Shown here piece after piece: positions 1-6,245 of a stretch of 11,074 nt of DNA (position 1 is its first letter; every line of letters begins with the position of its first letter). The position numbers were made by a program, and so were the translations under genes. The stretch spans positions 1-11,074 of the forward strand of contig NZ_CAJZFJ010000071.1 in assembly GCF_915070105.1 (NCBI RefSeq), in the 5' to 3' direction. The notes beneath the pieces are model-generated. The model saw only the letters and a list, made by a program, of their open reading frames with translations. It was not told where the DNA came from and did no database searches. The DNA comes from an uncultured Porphyromonas sp. GTDB lineage: Bacteria; Bacteroidota; Bacteroidia; Bacteroidales; Porphyromonadaceae.

Positions 1-36
1 TCAGCTCTACGTTACGTATCATTTATAAGTAATTGT

Positions 37-2301
37 ATGATGAAGAGAAAATCCCTCCTTCCCCTAGTGGCTATCTCACTAGGAGCTCCTCTACCCTGCC
101 TATCGGCTACTGCTATTCACATGGATCAGGATAGCCTATGCACACACTACCTAGAGGGTGTACAAGTGACTGCCACACGTGCATCGGCTAAGACCCCGAT
201 GACCTTCACCAACATCTCTAAGGCCAAGCTACAGAAGGTCTCCCTAGGCCTTGACCTCCCCTACCTCCTCATCCAGTCCCCCTCCGTCGTCTCTACCAGC
301 GATGCTGGCATAGGGATCGGATACACCTACCTGCGTGTACGTGGGGTAGATGCTACGGGGATCAACGTGATGACCAATGGGGTGCCTCTCAACGACTCCG
401 AGAGCCAAGGGGTCTTCTGGGCCAACATGCCTGGCTTCTCCTCCAGCGTAGAGGATGCCCAGCTCCAGCGTGGGGTCGGCACCTCCTCCAATGGTGCTGC
501 GGCCTTCGGGGCTAGCCTCAACCTCCGCACCGACAACTTCCTCCTAGAGCCACGTGCCACGGTCACCCTCCTCGGGGGCTCCTTCGGTACGCTACGCCGT
601 GAGCTCCATGCCTCCACAGGTCGTATCGGTGGACACTGGGCTGTAGAGGCTCGTCTGGGCAAGACCACGACCGACAGCTATGTCGATCGTAGTGGCACCG
701 AGGGTACCTCCTACTTTCTGCAGGGGGGGTACTTCGCAGACGAGACCATCGTGAAGCTCCTCGCCTTCGGGGGGAAGCAGCGCACGGGTATTGCTTGGAA
801 TGGTATCACCAGCAAGGAGGAGACCAAGTACGGACGCACCTACAACTCCGCTGGACACATGAACCCCGGTAGCACCAAGGCCGAGGCTCGCTACCGCTAC
901 AATACCGACAACTATGAGCAGAACCACTATCAGGCTCAGCTCACACAGCGCCTTGCCTCTGCCCTCTATCTGAACCTCACCGCCCACCACACTCAGGGCT
1001 ATGGCTTCACCGATGAGTACCGTACGGGGCGCAAGCTCGTCAAGTTCGGGCTACCCAACTTCACCGACACCTCGGGCAAGAAAGTCAAGAAGATCTCCCT
1101 ACTACGTCGTAAGTACCTCGATAACGTCTTCTCGGGCGGTATCGCTACCCTCGACTACAAGGGCGAGCGACTCGAGTACACGATCGGCCTCTCGGGCAAT
1201 CACTACCATGGCTACCACTATGGCGAGCGTACCCCGATCACCCCTGTCCCCTACCAAGTAGAGCCTAACGACAGATACTACGATGGGGATGCGCACAAGA
1301 CCGACCTCTCGGGCTTCGCTAAGGCGACCTACGAGCTCACCCGAGGGCTGAACCTCTTCGCCGACCTCCAGTATCGCTACATCGACTACCGCATACAGGG
1401 TAGCTATGATGGCTACAATGAGGTACTCCAGAGCCTGCAGCAGATTGACCTGAAGAAGACCTTCAGCTTCCTCAACCCCAAGGCAGGGATCTTCTGGCAG
1501 ATCGCTCCCCAGCATGCCCTCTATGGCTCAGTAGCCGTGGCTCATCGTGAGCCTTCGCGCAAGGCCTATACCGATGTCACCGCCAAGGACTACCCTCGTC
1601 CCGAGCGACTCACCGACTACGAGCTAGGCTACACCTTCCGCTCCGAAGGCTTCTCTGTCGGGCTCAACCTCTACTATATGGACTATCATGACCAGCTCGT
1701 AGCCAATGGTAAGCTCACTGACGTCGGCGAGCTCCTCAAGGAGAATGTCAAGCGTAGCTACCGCACCGGCGTCGAGCTAAGTGCCTCATGGCTCATCATC
1801 CCCTCCCTCCGCTGGGATGCAGCCCTAGCACTCAGCCGTAGCCGTATCAAGGACTACACCTACTACGCTGCGATGATCGACAACGCTACGGACTTCAACT
1901 ACCTAGCCCCGCTCTACAGTCAGACGCTCCGTGAGACTCCTATCGCCTTCTCCCCTGCGCTCACGATGACCAATACGCTGAGCTACACCTACCGAGGCTT
2001 CGAGGCTGCCTTCACCCATCAGTTTGTCGGCAAGCAGTACCTAGACAACCTCGGGCTAGAGGCTCACTCCCTACCCTCCTATCAGGTCTCCAGCCTACGT
2101 CTAGGCTACACCCTACCCGTTAGCTTCCTGCGCCACTGGTCACTGCATCTGCAGGTCAATAACCTACTGAATGCGAAGTACGCCAGCAACGGCTATGTCA
2201 ATGACTACGCCAAGGCACAGACAGGCCCCGACTACAGCGAAGTGAAGCTCTATCCACAGGCTGGCATCCACTTCCTGATGGGTACAACGATCTCGCTCTA
2301 A
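37..2301 (+). CDS. TonB-dependent outer-membrane receptor, probable thiamine receptor (OMR1 type)
   Basis: A 754-aa TonB-dependent transporter. It starts with a basic n-region (MMKRK) and a hydrophobic stretch to about residue 25, ending SATA, consistent with a Sec signal peptide. A TonB-box/plug onset, EGVQVTATR, is at 40-48, and the plug runs to about 165 (LRVRG at 99-103, VPLND at 116-120, QRGVGTSSNGAAAFG near 144-158). The rest is a barrel rich in alternating aromatic residues, with NNLLNAKY near the C-terminus as in many siderophore/vitamin receptors. There is no carboxypeptidase-like N-terminal extension of the SusC kind. Substrate is inferred from context: 23 nt downstream is a PnuT-type transporter, then thiamine pyrophosphokinase, the known Bacteroidota thiamine-uptake arrangement. 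Tandem ATGs at 37 and 40 make the exact start uncertain. The final residue is Leu rather than the usual aromatic. Family is sure; thiamine as ligand is likely. Confidence 0.9.
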   Translation: MMKRKSLLPLVAISLGAPLPCLSATAIHMDQDSLCTHYLEGVQVTATRASAKTPMTFTNISKAKLQKVSLGLDLPYLLIQSPSVVSTSDAGIGIGYTYLRVRGVDATGINVMTNGVPLNDSESQGVFWANMPGFSSSVEDAQLQRGVGTSSNGAAAFGASLNLRTDNFLLEPRATVTLLGGSFGTLRRELHASTGRIGGHWAVEARLGKTTTDSYVDRSGTEGTSYFLQGGYFADETIVKLLAFGGKQRTGIAWNGITSKEETKYGRTYNSAGHMNPGSTKAEARYRYNTDNYEQNHYQAQLTQRLASALYLNLTAHHTQGYGFTDEYRTGRKLVKFGLPNFTDTSGKKVKKISLLRRKYLDNVFSGGIATLDYKGERLEYTIGLSGNHYHGYHYGERTPITPVPYQVEPNDRYYDGDAHKTDLSGFAKATYELTRGLNLFADLQYRYIDYRIQGSYDGYNEVLQSLQQIDLKKTFSFLNPKAGIFWQIAPQHALYGSVAVAHREPSRKAYTDVTAKDYPRPERLTDYELGYTFRSEGFSVGLNLYYMDYHDQLVANGKLTDVGELLKENVKRSYRTGVELSASWLIIPSLRWDAALALSRSRIKDYTYYAAMIDNATDFNYLAPLYSQTLRETPIAFSPALTMTNTLSYTYRGFEAAFTHQFVGKQYLDNLGLEAHSLPSYQVSSLRLGYTLPVSFLRHWSLHLQVNNLLNAKYASNGYVNDYAKAQTGPDYSEVKLYPQAGIHFLMGTTISL

Positions 2302-2324
2302 CGGATTTCCTCTATCTTTACACT

Positions 2325-2933
2325 ATGGAATTCCTGCTCTCCTACCTAGCCGCTCATCGCCTAGAGGTCATCACAGTCTTCGTCTCCCTACTCTGGCTCT
2401 ACCTCGAGTACCGAGCGAGTATCTGGCTCTGGCCCGTGGGCATTATCCTCCCCCTGCTCTGGATACCGATCGCTTGGCGAGCTCATCTCTACGGGATGCT
2501 TGCCATCAACATCTACTACCTCATCACGAGTATATGGGGATGGATCGCTTGGCTACGCCGTGGGCGCAAGGAGGGAGAGCAGGAAGCTCCTATCACCGAC
2601 ATACCCCGTCGAACACTGGGCTATACACTCCTCGGTATGCCCGTAGCCTACGGAGCCCTGATCTGGCTCTCGGGCTATTTACCCGAGTGGAGGATCCCCT
2701 GGGCTGATGCCCTACTCACCCTATCCTCCATCGTGGGGATGGTCTGGATGGCACGTGGATGGCGCCAGCACTGGATCTGCTGGATCATCGCCAACGCTGC
2801 GGGGGTCATCTCGCTCCTCAATGCCGAGGACTACCTCTCGACCTTCGTCTATGTCGTGAACTTTGTCACCGCCTTCTTTGGCTACCACAAGTGGTCTCGA
2901 CTCATGAAGGGCCAAGCCAAGACGGAACAATAA
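2325..2933 (+). CDS. pnuT: PnuC-family inner-membrane transporter, probable thiamine transporter PnuT
   Basis: A 202-aa polytopic membrane protein of the PnuC family (facilitators for vitamins trapped by phosphorylation). About seven hydrophobic segments can be placed near residues 12-28, 33-50, 55-76, 99-117, 127-143, 148-164 and 170-187. A cytoplasmic-looking basic/acidic loop lies at 78-96. Family-like features are WLWPVGI near 34-40, NIYYLITSIWGWIAW at 62-76 and the C-terminal HWICWIIAN/YVVNFVTAFFGYHKW region. PnuC itself transports nicotinamide riboside; the thiamine assignment comes from position, 23 nt after the TonB receptor and 16 nt before thiamine pyrophosphokinase, whose product would drive net uptake by trapping. 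No NadR-type ribosylnicotinamide kinase is nearby, which argues against nicotinamide riboside as substrate. Translation initiates at the ATG 23 nt past the receptor stop. Confidence 0.88.
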   Translation: MEFLLSYLAAHRLEVITVFVSLLWLYLEYRASIWLWPVGIILPLLWIPIAWRAHLYGMLAINIYYLITSIWGWIAWLRRGRKEGEQEAPITDIPRRTLGYTLLGMPVAYGALIWLSGYLPEWRIPWADALLTLSSIVGMVWMARGWRQHWICWIIANAAGVISLLNAEDYLSTFVYVVNFVTAFFGYHKWSRLMKGQAKTEQ

Positions 2934-2949
2934 GGATAGAGAAAAACGC

Positions 2950-3621
2950 ATGAAACACTACCCACTGTACACCAAAGAGACTCTCCCCCGAGACCTCGTC
3001 CTCGCCAATGGCGCCTTCCCCACTGCCCCTACGCCTCTTGCCCTGCTCGACCGCTGGAGCCTCAACCAAGAGGGCTACACGCTGACCTGCTGTGATGGGG
3101 CGGTGAATAAGCTTCGTCGCTACACCAGCATCCTACCCGATGCCGTCGTCGGCGACCTAGACTCCGTGTCCCCTGCCCTACGAGCACTCCTAGGGGAGCG
3201 TATACATCGCTTCCCCGATCAGGACACCAATGACCTGACGAAGACCATGCTCTTCCTGCATAACACCCGAGGGGCACGTGCCATCACCCTCCTCGGAGCA
3301 AGCGGAGGACGTGAGGATCACCTCTTGGCCAACCTCGCCCTCCTACCTAGCTATGCCCCCCTCACCGAGGAGCTCATCATGCTCACGGACGAAGGTTACT
3401 TCATCCTCCTCTCGGAGCCCTCTGAGGTCGAGGTAACGATAGGCCAGCAGGTCTCTATCTTCAACTTCTCTCAGACCCCCGTCTCCCTCACAGGTGTACG
3501 CTGGCCGCTACGAGGAGATGTCCTCCCCCAGCTCTGGAGTGGCTCTCTGAACTGTGCCGAGGAGGACGTCATCCGAGTGGAGACCCACTCCCCCATCCTC
3601 ATCTACCTAGCCAATGTGTGA
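2950..3621 (+). CDS. Thiamine pyrophosphokinase
   Basis: A 223-aa thiamine pyrophosphokinase, which transfers pyrophosphate from ATP to thiamine to give TPP in the cytoplasm. Diagnostic motifs appear in family order: CDGA at 48-51, the acidic GDLDS at 68-72 (metal/pyrophosphate binding), DQDTNDLTK at 90-98, and the glycine-rich GASGGREDHLLAN at 116-128. The C-terminal part (about 140-223) is the beta-rich thiamine-binding domain, ending VRVET-like then SPILIYLANV. Length is normal for the bacterial/fungal enzyme. It follows pnuT by 16 nt, and its last 8 nt (ATGTGTGA) contain the ATG of the next gene, so the two are probably translationally coupled. In this position it is the salvage enzyme of the uptake operon, equivalent to the gene called tnr3 or thiN in related clusters. 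Start ATG fits the spacing from pnuT. Confidence 0.95.
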   Translation: MKHYPLYTKETLPRDLVLANGAFPTAPTPLALLDRWSLNQEGYTLTCCDGAVNKLRRYTSILPDAVVGDLDSVSPALRALLGERIHRFPDQDTNDLTKTMLFLHNTRGARAITLLGASGGREDHLLANLALLPSYAPLTEELIMLTDEGYFILLSEPSEVEVTIGQQVSIFNFSQTPVSLTGVRWPLRGDVLPQLWSGSLNCAEEDVIRVETHSPILIYLANV

Positions 3622-4381
3622 CGCTCAGGCTAGGCGACTCGTCCTAGATGCCCTCGCCCTCCTCAATCCCCGAGGCAAGGCACAGCCTAGCCCTCTACAG
3701 ATTACTATCGCCCTCGGCTGCCAAGCCGAGGAGCTAGACCAAGCCTTCCTAGGAGCGCTAGGCCAGCCCGCCTCCCAGCTCCTGCCTCTACTCACCCCCG
3801 AGCACCTCTCCTCGCTCATCGCTCCACTCAGCCCTCGCCCTGGGCTAGAGCTCATCCATTCGGAGCGAAGTGAAGCAGAGGAGCTCACCCTCCTATACGA
3901 CTACTACGACAGCCCATACGGCGAGCTCCTACTCGTCTGCAGTGAGCGGGGGCTGTGTATGAGCCCCTTCACCTACGGCGATCCAGCTGGGACGCTGGAG
4001 CGTGTACGCAGGGAGCTACGTCCGCAGGAGCTACGTCGGGCACAGCACCCTTGGCACGAAGGAGCCCTAAACTCCCTATACAGCAGGGCGCTTCATCCCG
4101 AGCTACCCCCCCTACACCTGCTGGGGACACCCTTCCAGCGCAGTGTATGGGAGGCACTTACCCTCATCCCTCGGGGGAGCTGTGTGCACTATCATACGCT
4201 GGCGGACTACATCGGCCGCCCCAAGGCCACACGAGCCGTCGGGACGGCTGTCGGGGACAATCCCCTTGCCCCCTTCGTCCCCTGCCACCGAGTGCTTCCC
4301 ACGAGCAACACCCTAGGGGGCTACTATTGGGGTCATGCGCTGAAGGCATTCCTCCTACTCTCGGAGCTTCGCCCAGCCTAG
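3614..4381 (+). CDS. Ada-like methylated-DNA--protein-cysteine methyltransferase with shortened AraC-like N-terminus
   Basis: A 255-aa protein whose C-terminal half is an O6-alkylguanine-DNA alkyltransferase, which repairs O6-methylguanine by moving the methyl group to its own cysteine. Visible motifs are GTPFQRSVWEAL at 171-182, the DNA-binding helix and arginine finger KATRAVG at 204-210, and the active site PCHRV at 223-227 with Cys224. The last segment, GGYYWGHALKAFLL, is diverged from the usual GYRWG-xxRK form. Residues about 95-165 resemble the N-terminal ribonuclease-like domain of Ada/Ogt (YDSPYGELLLVCSERGLC). Residues about 8-70 resemble the first helix-turn-helix of the AraC domain found in Bacteroidota Ada proteins (QPSPLQI, then LTPEHLSSLI). 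The second helix-turn-helix seems missing, so DNA-binding regulation by this protein is doubtful. The start overlaps the kinase stop by 8 nt. Repair function is secure if the cysteine is used; the regulatory role is uncertain. Confidence 0.9.
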   Translation: MCDAQARRLVLDALALLNPRGKAQPSPLQITIALGCQAEELDQAFLGALGQPASQLLPLLTPEHLSSLIAPLSPRPGLELIHSERSEAEELTLLYDYYDSPYGELLLVCSERGLCMSPFTYGDPAGTLERVRRELRPQELRRAQHPWHEGALNSLYSRALHPELPPLHLLGTPFQRSVWEALTLIPRGSCVHYHTLADYIGRPKATRAVGTAVGDNPLAPFVPCHRVLPTSNTLGGYYWGHALKAFLLLSELRPA

Positions 4382-4656
4382 TCCCAGCCACTGTCATCCC
4401 AGCCACTACCTTACTAATCCCCCCAAGGGATCGCTGTCCCTCCACCTCCCACCTCCATTCCTCCCTCTTCCCCCCAACCTTACCTCTACTCCAAATAGAG
4501 GAAAATACCTCTTTATCCCAACACCTCACCTCCGCTCAGTCACTCTTTAGCTTACCTGTTCTCGAGGCTGGAGAAACAGCCCCAAAATCCCCAACTAACC
4601 CTCTCTGTATCAAACACCCCAAGAGGGGCAAAGTGATCATACCGAGAGCGCAGGTG
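4382..4656. other. Pyrimidine-rich intergenic region with small hairpins
   Basis: Between the convergent methyltransferase and acetyltransferase genes I see no credible gene. The + strand is strongly C/T-rich to about 4560. An 11-nt direct repeat, TCCCAGCCACT, lies at 4382-4392 and 4397-4407, directly after the stop codon. At 4483-4512 a CCTCTA...TAGAGG stem (4483-4488 with 4496-4501) competes with an AGAGG-AAAATA-CCTCT stem (4497-4501 with 4508-4512). A CCCC-AAGA-GGGG stem lies at 4617-4628. An open frame that continues through the region from inside the methyltransferase gene has low-complexity Pro/Ser/Thr composition and is not convincing. Confidence 0.6.
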
Positions 4657-4719
4657 CGCTCCTATAAAGAACGTCCTCGTCACCTTACATAGGTGACGAG
4701 GACGTTCTTTATAGGAGCG
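4657..4719. repeat. Perfect 29-bp inverted repeat, possible bidirectional terminator or palindromic element
   Basis: The left arm 4657-4685 is the exact reverse complement of the right arm 4691-4719, with a 5-nt spacer TACAT at 4686-4690. The core contains GGTGACGAGGACG. It sits 25 bp beyond the end of the minus-strand acetyltransferase and 275 bp beyond the end of the plus-strand methyltransferase, which fits a shared terminator for convergent genes. Neither side has a clear T-tract, so it is not a canonical intrinsic terminator. A smaller hairpin, GAGCGC-AGGT-GCGCTC at 4646-4661, overlaps the left arm and would compete with it. A repeat family dispersed in the genome is an alternative. Confidence 0.9.
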
Positions 4720-4744
4720 TTTGAGCGATATAAGTAAGAGTACT

Positions 4745-5254
4745 CTAGCCCCCTCGGAAGAGGTGCTGATAGGCAATGCGTGGATAGCCATCCCCCGCTA
4801 TGATCGTACCACAGACGACAAAGCCAAGACCTATCAAGAGCGACTGCATCACCTGATTGTCCGCATGCGTATCGACACGGATATTGGGAATCTGCTCGAA
4901 GCACCAGCCAAAGACCAAGCGTGCTATGCCCCTGACTTCCCCACTAGAGGCTAGGCGGTGGATTACCCCATAGGGCTCTTCACTCAGCCAAGCCCCCGTG
5001 ATCTCCCGATAGGTGGGATCCTCACCTAGAGCGAAGCAGAACGAGCCCACGACACGCCCCTCCTCCGTCTGGCACACGTAGCCCCTACCGAGTGCGATGT
5101 CCTCACGTAGGACAGCCTCGGTAGGATAGCCATCCCGCCACTGCGTAGGGTTGCCCGTCTCGGCCATGAACGCTCGGGCACGTGCTGTGACCTCCAGCAG
5201 GCGAGGGAGGTCGGTGAGCGTGCTCCTTCGGATCGTCAGTTTGCTTGTCGCCAT
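4745..5254 (-). CDS. GNAT-family N-acetyltransferase
   Basis: A 169-aa single-domain GNAT acetyltransferase, predicted to transfer an acetyl group from acetyl-CoA to an unknown acceptor. The N-terminus (KLTIRRSTLTDLPRLLEV) is the usual beta1-alpha1 start. ETGNPTQWRDGYP at 32-44 and GEDPTY at 77-82 are typical of a conserved Bacteroidota subfamily. VIHRLASSGEVRGIARL at 97-113 is the acetyl-CoA pyrophosphate-binding region (motif A), and DTHADNQVMQ at 128-137 with LGFVVCGTI at 143-151 forms motif B. The gene lies 88 nt downstream of rsmA on the same strand and could share its transcript. No clear SD precedes the ATG at 5254. The 29-bp palindrome follows its stop. The acceptor cannot be read from the sequence; the family call is firm. 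Confidence 0.9.
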   Translation of the reverse strand: MATSKLTIRRSTLTDLPRLLEVTARARAFMAETGNPTQWRDGYPTEAVLREDIALGRGYVCQTEEGRVVGSFCFALGEDPTYREITGAWLSEEPYGVIHRLASSGEVRGIARLVFGWCFEQIPNIRVDTHADNQVMQSLLIGLGFVVCGTIIAGDGYPRIAYQHLFRGG

Positions 5255-5342
5255 AGGGGAAATGGAGGGTGGAGGGGGAAGGCTTACTTTGAGTAGCTGG
5301 TGAGCCTACATGTTGGACAAGGAAGGGAAGGACGGGAATGCC

Positions 5343-6128
5343 CTAAGCCTTCGCCTGTAGCTCCTCTAGGCGGAGCGTTAGGGAGATGAACTCCTCGACA
5401 CCGAGCTGCTCAGGACGCTGACCAAAGATCGGGGCGGAGTAATCGTAGTCGGAGCCAAAGAGAGCTTTTAGGGAATTGCGCAGGGTCTTGCGACGCTGGT
5501 TGAAGCCCGTCTTGACGACTTGCTTGAAGAGCGACTCCGAGCAACCGAGCTCGGTACGCTCGTTGCGCACGAGACGGATGACACCGCTCTTGACCTTGGG
5601 GGGCGGATTGAAGACGTGCTCATCGACGGTGAAGAGGTACTCGACATCGTACCAAGCCTGCAGGAGGACACTGAGGATACCATAGTCCTTGTTGCCTGGG
5701 GGCGAGGCCAGACGCTTAGCGACCTCACGCTGGAGCATCCCCGCACAGCAGGGGATACGCTCCCGATAGTCCAGTAGACGGAAGAAGATCTGCGAGGAGA
5801 TGTTGTAGGGGTAATTCCCAATGAGGCTAAATGCCCCATCGGGCATATATTCCTCCACGGGGATACGCAGGAAGTCGCCCTGTATAATGCGCCCCTCCAG
5901 CTGGGGGAAATGCTCGTGAAGGTAGGCTACACTCTCGGCATCAAGCTCGATGACCCGCGTATCATACCCACCAGCGAGGAGGAACTGAGTGAGCACCCCC
6001 ATCCCTGGGCCGATCTCCAGGACAGGGAGCTCCTGATAGGGACGTAGCGTGTCCGCAATACGCTCTGCGATGGAGAGATCGGTGAGGAAATGTTGGCCCA
6101 AAGCCTTCTTCGCTTTAACTTGCTGCAT
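5343..6128 (-). CDS. rsmA: 16S rRNA (adenine1518-N6/adenine1519-N6)-dimethyltransferase RsmA (KsgA)
   Basis: A 261-aa SAM-dependent rRNA methyltransferase that dimethylates the two adjacent adenines of the helix-45 loop of 16S rRNA during 30S assembly. Family motifs in order: KALGQHFL at 8-15, SAM-binding motif I EIGPGMGVLT at 38-47, acidic motif II IELD at 60-63, GDFL at 84-87, and catalytic motif IV NYPYNIS at 105-111 (the NYPY form is common in Bacteroidota; proteobacteria have NLPY). The C-terminal part has FNPPPKVKSGVI at 173-184 and FNQRRKTLRNSLKALF at 209-224. Length is normal. It is transcribed divergently from the flippase-like gene across a 117-bp gap and is probably followed by the acetyltransferase in one transcript. 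Loss of this enzyme is the classic cause of kasugamycin resistance. Confidence 0.98.
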   Translation of the reverse strand: MQQVKAKKALGQHFLTDLSIAERIADTLRPYQELPVLEIGPGMGVLTQFLLAGGYDTRVIELDAESVAYLHEHFPQLEGRIIQGDFLRIPVEEYMPDGAFSLIGNYPYNISSQIFFRLLDYRERIPCCAGMLQREVAKRLASPPGNKDYGILSVLLQAWYDVEYLFTVDEHVFNPPPKVKSGVIRLVRNERTELGCSESLFKQVVKTGFNQRRKTLRNSLKALFGSDYDYSAPIFGQRPEQLGVEEFISLTLRLEELQAKA

Positions 6129-6245
6129 GAGAAATCAATAAAACTTATTACATTTGTTCAGACGAAAGTAGTACTTTTTGCTAGATGTACCTCCACAGAA
6201 GAGCTCCGAGAGGTCTAGTGACTACCCCCGAGGAGCGACGAAGAT
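6129..6245. promoter_or_regulatory. Divergent promoter region between rsmA and the flippase-like gene
   Basis: This 117-bp AT-richer gap must carry promoters for both directions. On the + strand, TACATTTG at 6149-6156 matches the Bacteroidota -7 consensus TAnnTTTG, but the nearest upstream TTG (6120-6122) is 26 nt away, longer than the usual 19-21, and lies inside rsmA. On the - strand, the complement of 6163-6170 reads TACTTTCG, one mismatch from consensus, with no clear TTG upstream; it would leave a leader of roughly 30 nt before rsmA. A GAGGAG at 6230-6235, 10 nt before the ATG at 6246, is a possible SD. The individual promoter assignments are tentative. Confidence 0.35.

Noticed and set aside
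21..23. Lipoprotein signal possibility for the receptor, because Cys21 follows the hydrophobic region
   Set aside because: The residues before the cysteine (PLP) do not fit a lipobox, and TonB receptors carry Sec signal peptides.
2313..2320. TATCTTTA before pnuT, 7 of 8 matches to the -7 promoter consensus
   Set aside because: It is only 4 nt before the start codon, so the transcript would begin at or inside the gene; the tight operon spacing explains pnuT expression better.
3955..4692. 245-aa open frame running through the methyltransferase gene and the following spacer
   Set aside because: It overlaps a certain gene in another frame, and its sequence is low-complexity Pro/Ser/Thr/His, the result of C-rich DNA.
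4382..4744. Insertion sequence or CRISPR remnant suggested by repeats and palindrome
   Set aside because: No transposase fragment, no regularly spaced repeats with unique spacers, and no clear target-site duplication were seen.
5476..5777. Plus-strand open frames opposite rsmA, and other long frames opposite the receptor, pepD and fabD genes
   Set aside because: They mirror well-supported conserved genes and arise from GC-rich codon bias; none shows a family motif.
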